Source of the DNA: Lonicera japonica | Taxonomy: Eukaryota > Streptophyta > Magnoliopsida > Dipsacales > Caprifoliaceae | Direction of reading: 5' to 3' | Length of the DNA stretch: 64,000 nt | Assembly: GCA_021464415.1 (NCBI GenBank) | Contig: CM038469.1 | Coordinates: forward strand, 24,757,901-24,821,900 | Shown: piece after piece, positions 46,383 to 58,500 of the stretch | How the letters are laid out: each line of letters starts with the position of its first letter | Position numbering within the stretch: the stretch's first letter is position 1 | Position numbers and translations under genes: made by a program | Notes under the pieces: model-generated | What the model was told of the DNA's origin: nothing | The model's database searches: none | What the model saw: the letters and a program-made list of their open reading frames with translations, nothing else

Positions 46383-47048
46383 TTCAAATATGTAGGTGTA
46401 ATAAATCTAGGGTATGGCTATTAGTATTTCACACGAGTACTCTTAACACTCCAAAAGGAATTTCTATCAATGGATAAAAAAATGTCCCAAAAATACATAT
46501 AAAATATCACTAAAAATATTTTACGGTGATAAGAGTTGTCATGTGGCATCCTAATATATATCAGTACCCTTCATCTATTGCATGTTAAAAGTAATATTTC
46601 TTATTGTTAAACAAACAGAAGTTGATGATATGAAATGTACAATGCCTTACAACAAGGCATGATTTTCCAAATTAAATAAATAAATAAAAATAAAAATTAG
46701 TTTGCCAACTCTATTAATTAGCATTGCTGAATTAATGTGAAAGTATTCTAAGAGCCAATAATACAACAACGAAAAAAACATACAAACATACCAAAGTCGA
46801 AATAAGTCTTCACTGGTCTTCCATAAACAAGAGATGGTGGACTTCAACACAGACCCATCATATCAGCGGGCTTTTCCGGGAAGAAAGAGATGTACGTCCT
46901 TCAAAGAAACTTACTCAAAATTATAAGCTACGTACAAAATCTACACACTAATATTTATATATATATAAACAGCAATGGTGATTAAATAGTATCAAGCTAA
47001 CTCGAAAAACATCACCAAAATCGTCGCTAGGCAATTAAACTATCAAGA
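46383..47048 (+). promoter_or_regulatory. Upstream region of the first RLP pseudogene
   Basis: It contains landmarks also found as orphan copies at 16.6-17.7, 22.3-22.7 and 23.05-23.75 kb: AATCTAGGGTATGGC (about 46407), CTTCACTGGTCTTCC..GATGGTGGACTTCA (46805-46845), AAACTTACTCAAAATTATAAG (about 46907-46927), a TATA-like TATATATATAAAC (46957-46969) and CATCACCAAAATCGTCGC (47010-47027). The start codon follows at 47049. The TATA-like stretch is about 80-90 bp before the ATG. Confidence 0.6.
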
Positions 47049-50000
47049 ATGAGAACAGAACAAAGGTTCTTTGTACACTTTGTTTTGCTTTGTTACTGCC
47101 GTACACTAATCTTGTTCTTGGAGTCGCTTCAAGAGCGGGAGATGCTACTGAGGTAAAGTGCATAGAAAGCGAGAGACAAGCTCTACTCGAGTTTAAACAT
47201 GGCCTTGAAGATGATTCCAGCCGTCTCTCTTCTTGGGGGACGAGCCACGAAGAAGATTGTTGCAAATGGAGAGGGGTCAAGTGTAGCAACCTCACCGGTC
47301 ATATAACCCTTCTTGATCTTCGTGGTCAGGTGGAAGGGTCGATTATCAGATACTCAGAGGAAAGGTCAGTCCTTCTTTACTTCAATTAAAGCACCTAAAC
47401 TATTTGGACCTCAGCTTCAGTGACTTTGGAACCAAGTTCCCAGAGTTCATTGGTTCGCTCAGCAAATTACAGCACCTGAGTCTACACATTTCGTATTTTT
47501 CTGGTCCAATTCCTCAACAGCTTGGGAACCTTACCAACTTGCGGTCTCTTGACTTGGGGAATAATATCGGCCTCACTGTCAAAAACCTCGAGTGGCTTTC
47601 TCAACTGCGTTTGTTAATATACCTTGATTTGAGTTTTGTTTCGCACCGGAACACCAATTGGCTGTAACCAATAAACATGCTCTCTTTTCTAATAGAATTG
47701 CGCCTATCTTCCTGTGACATCCCAGGAAACATGTCTTTCTCGCTTCCTTTTCCCAATTCATCTTTTGTTCCTCTTACCATCATTGATCTGTTAAACAACT
47801 TTTTCCTTTCTTCTTCGAGTTATGACTGGTTGGTTAACGTGAGTAGTAGTAGCCTTGTTGAACTTAAGATGCACAAGAATTCACTTGGAGACTCTATTCC
47901 TGAAGCTTTTGGGAACTTGGTGTCTCTTGAAAAAATCGATCTTTCTATGTGTCAGCTTCAAGGTGAGATTCCAAAATTTTTAGGGATCTAAGATATTTAC
48001 ACTCCTTCGAATTATCTTTCAATGAAATATCTGGGTAACTTCCTGAGTTTTTCAGATGTTGCCAACGGATGCAAAGAAGTCAATAGAATACTTGAATTTA
48101 GAATGGAACCGATTAAGTGGTTCATTGCCCGATTTTACGAGATTTTCAAGCTTGAGGGAATTGCAACTTGCTAATAATGAGTTGAATGGATCTTTCCCAG
48201 AAAGCTTTGGTCAAATTTATAGTCTTGTTTTTCTTGACATTTCTAATAAACAAATGACTTGGCCGTTGCCTAGCCTAGAGTTTCTCCCTTCATTGAGAAA
48301 ATTTTACCTCAAAAGCAATAAACTAAATAGGAGAATACCAAAAAGCCTTCGTCAGCTTTCAAAGCTTGAAAAATTAGATGCCTCTTTAACTCATTTGAAT
48401 GTACCATCTCTGAAGCCCACCTGAAGTTTCTTCTTTCATTGAGAGAATTGCACCTTAGAAGCAATAAGTTAAGTGGGAGAATACCGAAAAGCCTCCGTCA
48501 AGTTTTTAAACTTGAAATATTAGATGTATCTTCAAATTTGTTTGAAGGTACAATCTCTAAAGCCCAACTCTCAAAACTCTCAAAATTGAAAACCTTAGAC
48601 TTGTCTTTTAACTAACTGGTTTTGGAAATAGATTCTAGTTGAACTCCTCCTTTTCAACTCGATATTATTTGGCTTACAAACTGCAAGTTGGGGCCTCATT
48701 TCCCTAGCTGGCTTCAATCTGAAAATAATTTTTCCATGCTTGATATCTCGGGTACTAGAATTTCAGCTACAGTACCTACATGGTTTTGGGATCTCCCCAG
48801 AAGACTAACATACTTAAATATCTCTAACAACCAGATCAACGGCTTAGTACCCGATTTAACAATGAAATTTTTGGTTAATTTTCAAACAATAGATTAAAGT
48901 TCTAACCACTTAAAGGGCCCAATACCATTACTTCCTCAAACTGTCAATTTAATTAATCTCTCCAATAATATGTTAACGAGATCGGATTCATTTCTATGCA
49001 CAACTGTAAAAGTTCAACGTTTCACTTTTGTTGACCTCTCGGATAACCTATTATCAAGACAGTTTCTTGATTGTTGGACGGAAAATCAAGAACTAGTCTT
49101 TCTGAATTCGGCAAACAATAATCTCGCAAGGGAAATCCCAAGCTCCGTTGGCCTTCTAATTCAGCTTCGAATATTTCAATTACGCAATAATAGTTTTGTA
49201 AGAGAATTGCCTTTGTCTTTGAAGAGTTGTAAGAAATTAAGCTTTATTGATTTGGGTTAAACAAGTTATCAGGAGAAGTACCGCCATGGATTGGAATGCA
49301 CCTTAAAAGATTGAGTGTTCTTAGTTTACAATGGAACGAATTCTATGGAAGCATACCCCAAGAAATATGTCAGCTCACCCATATTAAAATATTGGACTTC
49401 TCTCAAAATAATATATCGGGAAACATACCACTGTGCTTCAACAAATTTGTTCCTTTGGTTGAAAAATATAGTTTTGACTATGATTTTTTATGGAATCTAC
49501 CATTGAAAATGGGGATTATATTCCTCATGATGTTATGTTTATCGCAAAGGCATTAGTGCAGTGGAAAGGAAAAGAGTCAGAATGCGGGCAAACTATATGG
49601 CTATTGAAATGCATTCATCTATCTAGCAATAAACTAGTCAGAACTATTTCCCCAGAATTCCCAAGTCTTGTGGAATTAGTTTCACTAAATCTGTCGAGAA
49701 ACAATTTGTCTGGAAACATCATTCAAGAGATTGGTCAAATGAGAATGTTAGAAGTTATTGACTTATCTAGAAACTATCTTTCAGGCGAGATACCAACGAG
49801 CCTTTCTAATTTGACTTTTCTCAGTGTTTTAGACTTGCCGAAATAACAGCCTTTTGGGTAAGATTCCCCTAAGCACTCAACTTCAAAACTTCGATGCCTC
49901 AGTATATAGTGGAAACCAAGAACTTTGTGGGCTTCCGCTTCCAAATAATTGCCTAGGAGATGGAGTAGCTCCAGTTCCTCCGTTTATCGGCCATGGTAAA

Positions 50001-50222
50001 ATCAACAACAATCAAGAAGATGAGGATAGGTTTATAACTACAGGGTTTTACGTAAGTGTGACACTTGGATTCATTATCAGGTTTTGGGGATTCTGCGGTC
50101 CTTTACTATTCCAAAGTTCATGGAGATATTCCTATTTCAAGAAGCTAGACAAGATGATAAACTGGACCTATCTGACAGCAAAAGTCAAAAAAGCAAGCCT
50201 GCAGAGGATGCTTAGGAGCTAA
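47049..50222 (+). pseudogene. LRR receptor-like protein (Cf/EIX-receptor type), pseudogene RLP1
   Basis: This is a single-exon RLP reading frame of about 1,050 codons in nine frame segments. It starts MRTEQRFFVHFVLLCYC (signal peptide; a frameshift at about 47090 leads into NLVLGVASRAGDATEVKC). The LRRNT cap follows: CIESERQALLEFKHGLEDD..SSWGTSHEEDCCKWRGVKC (47157-47285). Next come about 25-30 extracellular LRRs, an island ending VQWKGKESECGQTIWLLKC (near 49554-49610), the last LRRs, a Pro/Asn-rich acidic spacer, a transmembrane segment GFYVSVTLGFIIRFWGFCG (about 50043-50099) and a short basic tail ending QRMLRS. RLPs sense apoplastic ligands and signal through partner kinases. Stops lie at 47665, 48613, 48640 and 48895. 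One-base shifts lie near 47090, 47360, 47977, 48050, 48384, 49257, 49488 and 49840. Comparison with RLP2 shows most shifts are one-base losses in T or A runs. Confidence 0.92.
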
Positions 50223-51767
50223 TTGGCCGGTTAGTATCGTCTTCTCGTTTCATTCATTTTCCTATATTTGTAGGTTTTGCATTCTTGTTTAAATATTCTA
50301 AATTTTTTCTTCTATATGGTATTTAAATCTATTCTATAATAAATAATATCCAGTAAGGATATTTGTCCAAAAATGGAGCCTTTAATTTGAGAAATAATGA
50401 ATGTACTTGTTACTTATATTTTTGTTTATGGCAGATGTTGATTCCAAGAATCAAGTGCGTGTCTTTTTTCTGAGTTTGCGATGGCATATATACTGGTTTT
50501 GGGAGTGTTACAAGAAACTTCTGTTTCTACTTCAACTCTTTAGCTTATAAACTAAATGTATGTCCCCTTAATTGTATTTTAAGTGTACTGTACAACTTAA
50601 ATGTGCCTTTTATAGGGTTGTGTTGTGATGAATATATAAATATGTGTGTACAACAACTATTTAGCTTATAAATGTGTGTCTTAACCACACCTTGATGGCG
50701 CTCTACTACTCTGGTTGGAGCCAGAAGGATAATATTGTTTTGCTACTTTTTAGCAAATTGTGTTGATTTTTAACTTTTCAATCATTGATAAAACGTATCC
50801 AAATAAAGAAAAATAATAAAGACTTAAAGCAGATATTTTCGATTTCAATGTAATATAATCTCCTACATACTTGTACATAAGTCATACATATACGATGAGG
50901 GTATGCGTGTGTGTGTGTGAGAGAGAGAGAGAGATAGAGAGGAACATACCATCAAGAACAATAAACTTTCTAGGATTCTATAGACGACCTAAATTGCCAT
51001 CCTATCATTACATATTTTTCTTATTAAAGCAGCTTTCTAATTAAGTAGAAAGGCTTCATTTCCAAGAATTGTTCATAATAGACCAATGAAATCACCAAGG
51101 TGAAACACATCATAATCACCCATCAAGTGGAAAATCGCACTCAACATATAAGTTTGGAATTAAGCTTAACTATGCTACCCTCCGTCTCAAATTAAGAGTC
51201 CTAATTTCATAAATTAATCACTCGGCTTTGAACAACTTAAAATATTTATCTTTTTAGCAATTTGTGATCTATTAAGTTCTAACCCTACAATCATATTCAA
51301 GTTGTTCTACAAATTCGTTGATTCATTCTAACCATCAGTGTTATTTGTAAAACTTTCTAATGTGTTGTATGCTCAATAACCTAATGCAATGCAAGAAAGA
51401 TTCATTGATTTGGATAGTGAGGGTTGTTTGTTTCATTCTGATGCTGTAAAAACCAATTCTTTTGTTTATTTAGTTTGCAAGGTTTATACCCCCTTTCCTT
51501 TTTGAATTTAAGAAAAATTGAAAAATGACAATGTAACGTAAGTTGATATCTATTTTGTGCTCAGAAATATTGGTTAATCGATCGAACAAACTATTAAAAA
51601 TGCATATAAAATGAGTAATTTCATTCAATATCGTTAACAGTAGTCTTCCCATTTAGTTGGAAAGAATTATAACTCCTTCAATATTTGAATATGAACATTT
51701 TATTTTTAATTAACTATTGCTGTAATTTTTGCTTATCTTTTTAATTAAATATTGCTTATCTTTTGCA
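50223..51767. repeat. RLP 3' flank, duplicated at 59067-60593
   Basis: TAGTATCGTCTTC(T/C)CGTTTC just after the stop codon, CTCTACTAC..TTGGTTGGAGCC, and TACTTGTACATAAGTCATA through AGTTGGAAAGAATTATAACT match 59067-60540 in order. A (GT)n(GA)n microsatellite lies at 50906-50940. The short ORFs here are incidental. Confidence 0.85.
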
Positions 51768-52975
51768 CCTCGTTGGATTTTGATATTTTTTTGGAAAAAA
51801 ATAAATATACAGAGGGTCTTATGTGGATAAATTTATACATGAGGGTCTAAGTGTAAAAGACAAAAGTTTAGGGGACATTACAAAATTACCACTTCAAAAT
51901 ATGAAACGTTCACCGACCAACTGCCGGCACCACCTGTCCCTTTCTTTTGGCTATTTCTTATATTTTTCTCCATACCTCTCTCTTAGTCTCTCTCTCTCTC
52001 TCTCTGGTATATTATTCTTCACTCTTTGCTCATCTTCCACGACTCCAGGCTTGCAGTCACAAACTCTTCCTCTATCCCTCTCACTCTACACTTCTCATTT
52101 CAAGGTATTTATTTTCTTAGATCTACTTTTTATTTTTAGTTATAAATTAATTTCTAGATTATTTGCATAATATGAGTTGTATTTCTTAATTAATTGTTTG
52201 ATGTTAAATGTATTTCTTGAAATATTGATTCGTTGTTGAATATTTTGTGATTTAGGTTTAAATCCCTAATTTAAAATATTAGTTATATTAGGTGTATTAA
52301 ATTATCTTTTTGGAGAGATATTATATTATCTTTTTTATTTATGAAATTTATTATTTCAAAATTGTTAAGAAAATTAACTAGTTTTCTAATAAATTTATTA
52401 CTTTAACAACCATTGGGCCAAAGGGTTTTTATTTAATATAATGCCAATGCTAGTTGATTTATGTTTATTTTCAAAATAAATTAACTTTAACATCATCAAT
52501 AATATTAGGTGTATTGAATAATTTAATAATATTAGTTGATTTAGGTTTATTTTCAAGATAAATTAACTTTTACATCATCAATAATATTAATTAGATGTAT
52601 TTTTTGATTAATTGAATAATATTAGTTGATTAATTAAATAATATGAGTTCATTTTATATTCTATCGAAAACAATATTAATGGACAAATTCTTGATAAAGA
52701 GGAAAAGGGTTAATGAACAAACTTGTTCTGAACCCGAAATCCAATCATGTCAAAATGCAGGGCCTAGCAACGTACAAGATAGAACTTCCTAACTAGAAGT
52801 CCGATTCTCGTTAAAGGTGGCATCTAATGAAGATATCAATTTAGACGAACTACAATATGATCATGCTTTGAGGATGAACATTTATCCACCATTCGCAAAT
52901 ACAGAAAGTTCGAAGAGCATATACTCAAAAGGAACCTTGTCAACCCAAAAACCACACATTCCCTCAAACTGTTAG
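51768..52975 (+). mobile_element. hAT transposon (TTF-type) 5' fragment, copy 1
   Basis: CTCGTTGGATTTTG..AAATAAATATAC matches the element that starts with an intact terminus at 60594 in the second copy, so the outer end is deleted here. A pyrimidine-rich leader (51940-52100) ends at CATTTCAAG/GTATTT, a plausible splice donor for an intron in the 5' leader. ATG at 52680 then opens MDKFLIKRKRVNEQTCSEPE. Further on, LQYDHALRMNIYPPF and SIYSKGTLSTQKPHIPSN match the N-terminal region of plant TTF-type zinc-finger/hAT-dimerisation transposases (DPGLRP..Y, then KGPCQP..). A stop lies near 52790. Only the first 100 or so codons are present. Confidence 0.65.
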
Positions 52976-53044
52976 AGTGCTATACTAAAAGTCATAATTT
53001 TCTTGTTGGTTTGGATATATTATAAACTCGATTTTGCTATTGTA

Positions 53045-53772
53045 AGAACCCACGCTTTCAACTCTGAGTCCTCATGGGCGGCGATTCCTTCGTTTTTTTA
53101 GTTTATTTAAAAAACATTTAACTTTAATATAGAGAAAAGAGTGATGGTTTGTAAAGGAGATCAGAGTCACTAGTTTGTTTTACTAAACAAATAAAAGTGT
53201 GTGTTAAAGAGGAACGTTTATGGATTAAATGACCTCTTAAACACAATCAGTGCGAAACTAATTGATTTGAAGGTTCGGGGATTAAGTTACGAATTGGTAA
53301 GGTGTTAGGCACCCAATTTTGTCTTTCAGTCTCTAAGTAGGATATGCGTGTAATTATAATCAAAGATTTGCATGCTTATTGATATTATGACATATCAATC
53401 CATATTTTTAGGAAATAGGATTTTGGGGTGGGGATTGAAAACATGTGCTTCGTAATTCGCCTGTTTAATTTTAGAAATCAATGTGTGTGGTTTAAAAAGT
53501 GATTTCAATAATGTTATATATCAAAACGTGTGTTTTGATAGTGACAGATAGCCTAATAGGTGTTTTGATAAAAATTGAGGGCTTTTCGTAAGCTAATTCG
53601 GTTTAGAATCAGATATCTGTGAGAACCCGCGTTCTCGATGACGGAGTCCTCGTGGGCGGCGATTGCGTGTTGCTTTGAAAATTTGCTTTGAAAAGAATAA
53701 GAGTCGCCAATTTATTTTTCTAAACAAATAAAAAGGTTTGTATAAAAAAGACGTATTTATGGACTAAATATA
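53045..53772 (+). mobile_element. Gypsy (Tat/Ogre-like) LTR-derived fragments
   Basis: Two related segments, GTAAGAACCCACGCTTTCAA..GAGTCCTCATGGGCGGCGATT (53043-53084) and GAGAACCCGCGTTCTCGATG..GAGTCCTCGTGGGCGGCGATT (53621-53662), are each followed by AGAGTC(A/G)C..AAACAAATAAAA and, in the first, AAGGTGTTAGGCACCC (about 53299). Such wording is common in plant Tat/Ogre-type elements. The assignment is from memory of the style and not verified. Confidence 0.4.
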
Positions 53773-54274
53773 TGTGACGCCCTCAATTCCCATAAGAAGG
53801 CATCTACCTCCAGGAGTGGGCTATCACGGATGCTGTTCTCACAACGGCAAAGAAATTAGTAGACTTTAAAGTGCATAAATAAATACTTCTGTGCAATAGT
53901 ATAAGTTAAGTAAAAATCTATAATTTTAAATATCATTAGAGTGAGAGAACCATGTTTGCTTTTACTATTAATAATTTGTTGACTTGTGTTTTACAAGTTA
54001 GTCTCTACCGTTGCGCAGACGGTTGACTAAAATGTAACCCATTTGTCACCAATTATCAATATACATTCAAACATGTCCACATCCTAAGTATATAGTCCAT
54101 ATATCAAAATAAATCCAACCACAGGAAAAATTGTAGCCAACTATTGACATATCATAAAATAAGTCTGCCATAACTGAAAGTAAAATACTACAATATCCAT
54201 ACCCTTTAGAATGGGTCCCAAATACAACAGAGTTCAATAATTATACAATAATACTTGAATTATCATTAAATGGA
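53773..54274 (-). mobile_element. Ty3/gypsy LTR end fragment, minus strand
   Basis: TGTGACGCCCTCAATTCCCA at 53773 is the inverse of a GGGCGTCACA-type LTR end, as also seen in the LARD-like element. About 500 bp of non-coding sequence follows before Sirevirus LTR D begins. Confidence 0.5.
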
Positions 54275-55522
54275 GTGAGTGCTTAGATTTTATGTAAAGA
54301 TACTTTATTGATCAAATCCCTATAGCTCAAACATATTCTTGCATCTTTTAAAGATTGATTCAAACTAGCTTGAAATTGAATTTATTTGAAAAACATCATT
54401 TTACAAAAACCGAATTTCAAATTTAATTCATATTAATTTTAAATGATCATATTTTAAGCTATAATAAAAATAGGTATCTTAGAAACATATCTTTGAGGTT
54501 CAAAAATCATTAGAATTTTATTTGGAATTAAATTGTTAAATTGCAAAAATATTTTTATTTTACATTTAAAATTCGCTCAATTTTTGTCCAGTTTTGATCT
54601 AATGGTAAGATGGATGCCTTCCCGAATTCCGATCATTTTGAAATTTTTACAGTAGTTAGACAACATCTCCTGGCAATTTTGACTAAAATTTGAGCATGAG
54701 CCAACGGTCTAAGTTGGAGAAATTAACAAAACAATTTTGAATTGTTTTGTCAAAACTAGCTGTTGGAAAGTTTGAAAATGTATACCTTGGAGCCAAAACC
54801 TCTCTAAATCATCCCCAACAGCCATATGGTTTTGCAAGCTATATATATGATGTCTTAGACATGTTTTAACACACTCGAATCATTCTGCAAACTCATTTTA
54901 CATATATACAAAGTTATTCAAGTATTCAATTCATTTAATTGATCAATCTTTCATTTTTGAGCTATATACTTTGATCAATTTTGATATCTCTTAGTGTGAG
55001 CTTCATTTGTATTTTTTTATACACAAGAGAGATATTGTACATTGGTGTTAGCCACCAAAACTTATTCAAATCATATTTGTGAGAGGTGTATCTCATAGAT
55101 TAGCAAGAGGGATTTCTTGTGAAAATATTGAAGGTGTTTTCAATACTTGTGAGAGTGTGTGATAAGAATACACTTGTAGATGTTTGATCTTCACCCGGAA
55201 GGAGATCGATTATAGTGAAAATTCTCGGGGAACTAACCGAGCGCGGAGTAGGGGGAACAAGCAGAACCGTGTAGACAAAAAATCTTCGACTTCAAATTGG
55301 TTCAATCTTTCTTACTCAATCTCTTTATTTATTTGTTATATTAATTGATTGAAGTTTCTTATATTATTGCTTATTCTTGGGATTGATTATTTAATTGATT
55401 GTTTTCCTTGATAGACTTATTTAACTAAGTTGATTTGCTTAAATATTTTAAAAACGTTTTAATTCCACATTAAGTTTTTAAAAACCCTATTCACCCCCCT
55501 CTAGGGTATTTTCTGACCTACA
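54275..55522 (+). mobile_element. Sirevirus-like copia LTR D, 5'-truncated
   Basis: It matches the LTR C reverse complement from GTGCTTAGATTTTATGTAAAG (54290) to the end TATTCACCCCCCTCTAGGGT..GACCTACA (55522). It shares ATGATCATATTTTAAGCT, TTCACCCGGAAGGAGATCGA and ACAAAAAATCTTCGACTTC with the other copies. It abuts RLP2 coding sequence, which begins CCTCGAGTGGCTTTCTCAAC. The LTR therefore replaces the gene's 5' part. Confidence 0.85.
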
Positions 55523-55523
55523 A

Positions 55524-58500
55524 CCTCGAGTGGCTTTCTCAACTGTGTTTGTTAATATACCTTGATTTGAGTTTTGTTTCCCTCCGGAACACCAATTGGC
55601 TGCAACCAATAAACATGCTCTCTTTTCTAACAGAATTGCGCCTCTCTTCCTGTGACATCACAGGAAACATGTCTCTCTCGCTTCCCTTGCCCAATTCATC
55701 TTTTATTCCTCTTACCATCATTGATCTGTCAAACAACTTTTTCCTTTCTTCTTCGAGTTATGACTGGTTGGTTAACTTGAGTAGTAGTAGCCTTGTTGAA
55801 CTTAAGATGCACAAGAATCCACTAGGAGACTCTATTCCTGACGCTTTTGGGAACTTGGTCTCTCTTGAAAAAATTGATCTTTCTATGTGTAAGCTTCAAG
55901 ATGAGATTCCAAAATCTTTTAGGGATCTAAGACATTTACACTCCTTCGAATTGTCTTTCAACGAAATATCTGGGCAACTTCTTGAGTTTTTTCAGACATT
56001 GCCAACGGATGCAGATAAGTCATTATAATACTTGAATTTAGAATGGAACCAATTAAGTGGTTCATTGCCCGATTTTACGAGATTTTCATACTTGAGGGAA
56101 TTGTGACTTGCTAATAATGAGTTGAATGGATCTTTCCCAGAAAGCTTTGGTCAAATTTCTAGTCTTGTTTTTCTTAATGTTTCTAATAACCAAATGACTG
56201 GGCCATTGCCTAACCTAGAGTTTCTCCCTTCATTGAGAGAATTTTACCTCAGAAGCAATAAGCTAAATAGGAGAATACCAAAAAGCCTTGGTCAGCTTTC
56301 AAAGCTTGAAAAATTAGATGCCTCTTCAAACTCGTTTGAATGTACCATCTCTGAAGCCCACCTAAAGTTTCTCCTTTCATTGAGAGAATTGCACCTTAGA
56401 AGCAATAAGTTAAGTGGGAGAATACCAAAAAGCCTCGGTCAACTTTTTAAACTTGAAATATTAGATGTGTCTTCAAATTTGTTTGAAGGTACAATCTCTA
56501 AAGCCCAACTCTCAAACCTCTCAAAATTGAAAACGTTAGACTTGTTTTTTAACTCACTGGCTTTGGAAATAGACTCTAATTGGACTCCTCCTTTTCAACT
56601 CGATATTATTTGGCTTACGAACTGCAAGTTGGGGCCTCATTTTTCCATGATTGATATCTCGGGTACTAGAATTTCAGCTACAATACCTACATGGTTTTGG
56701 GATCTCCCCAGAAGACTAACATACTTAAATATCTCTAACAACCAGATCAACAGCTTGGTACCCTATTTAACAATGAAATTTTTGGTTAATTTTCAAACGA
56801 TAGATTTAAGTTCTAACCGCTTAAAGGGCCCAATACCATTGCTTCCTCAAACTGTTAATTTAATTAATCTCTCCAATAATATGTTCACTGGATCGGTTTT
56901 ATTTCTATGCACAACTGTAAAAGTTCAACGTTTCTGACGCGATCCCGGATCGTACTCCTAACCAGGTCGTTTGTGAATCCTTGACCCGTAGTCTATATTG
57001 AGACTAGAACCTTAGAATAGGACGAATAGATGGATAATGGAACCTAAACCCAACGCTTAAAGAAGCGCGAACCTCGGTATAGTGAACGACACCATAATCT
57101 AGTGTGGATGCTAGATTGATAAGTCAAGAAACACGTGAATTAATCAATTCAACATGCTCAATATGTTCTTAGAGAACACAAAGAGAAAACTCTCCAATCA
57201 TAATTGTATTCATAACTTAACTTTTAAAATAATATTGTGCCTCCTTTAAATAGGAGTAAACAAAACAATAGAATCCTAAAACAATAAGAAAACTATTTCC
57301 TATTAAAATAGGAATCCTAATAAAAAGGAAACAAACTAGATATTATCTCCTAATTAAAATAAAAGACATATTAAAGAAATAAAGAAGCTGCCAAAATAAT
57401 AATAAAACTAATTACAATCTTCGCTAGTTGGTCGTGAGAACACGCTAGAAAAATAAGGCTGAATTTCGGACTTTAAGGCGTGTCCGCGCCTTATCAAAAT
57501 AGTACTTCTGCCGAATTTCGGACTTTAAGGTGTGCCCGCGCCTTATCAAATTAGTACTTCTGCCTTTTGCTCGCAATTCCCAGCTTTGGCGTGCCCACGC
57601 TTTAGGCAAACACTTCTTATAATTTCTTCACCTTGTAACTTCGGGCTTTCTTCCTCTTAAACTTCCAATGCCCAATCTTTAGGAACTCCTTGAAATGCAT
57701 GATTATCATTCAAGCTTATTGCATCAAGCATGTGGAATTATATGGAATTCCTCTTGAATTTCCATGCTCTATCTTTGTTTGTCATCATGTGTGGATCATT
57801 ATTTGGAATGCCACGAACCACCATGATTGAATAGAAACTGGAGCTAGGCCGGATCACATCAGTTTCACTTTTGTTGACCTCTCGGATAACCTATTATCAG
57901 GAGAGTTTCCTGATTATTGGACGAAAAATCAAGAACTAGTCTTTCTCAATTTGGCAAACAATAATCTCGTAGGGGAAATTCCAAGCTCTATTGGCCTTCT
58001 AATTCAGCTTCGAGTATTGCAATTACGCAATAATAATTTTGCAGGAGAATTGCCTTTGTCTTTAAAGAGCTGTGAGAAATTGAGCTTTATTGATTTGGGT
58101 TTAAACAAGTTATCAGGAGAAGTACCAGCATGGATTGGAATGCACCTCAAAAGATTGAGTGTTCTTAGTTTACGAAGGAACGAATTCTATGGAAGCATAC
58201 CCCCAGAAATATATCAGCTCGTCCATGTTAAAATTCTGGACTTCTCTCAGAATAATATATGGGGAAACACACCACTGTGCTTCAACAAATTTGTTCCTTT
58301 GATTGAAAAATATAGTTTTGACTATGATTTTTTTATGGAAACTACCATTGAAAATGGGGATTATATTCCTTATGATGTTATGTTTATCGCAAAGGCATTA
58401 GTGTAGTGGAAAGGAAAAGAGTCAGAATACGGGAAAACTATACGGCTATTGAAATGCATTGATCTATCTAGCAATAAACTAGTCGAAACTATTCCCCCAG

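Noticed and set aside
47579..47798. Minus-strand ORFs within the RLP genes (also 55539-55736, 58370-58567)
   Set aside because: They are antisense frames of LRR coding sequence and recur only because the two genes are paralogous.
51823..52170. 115-codon plus-strand ORF (and 60680-61012)
   Set aside because: The leucine/serine-rich frame comes from the CT-rich leader of the hAT element; the frame differs between the two copies, so it is not conserved as protein.
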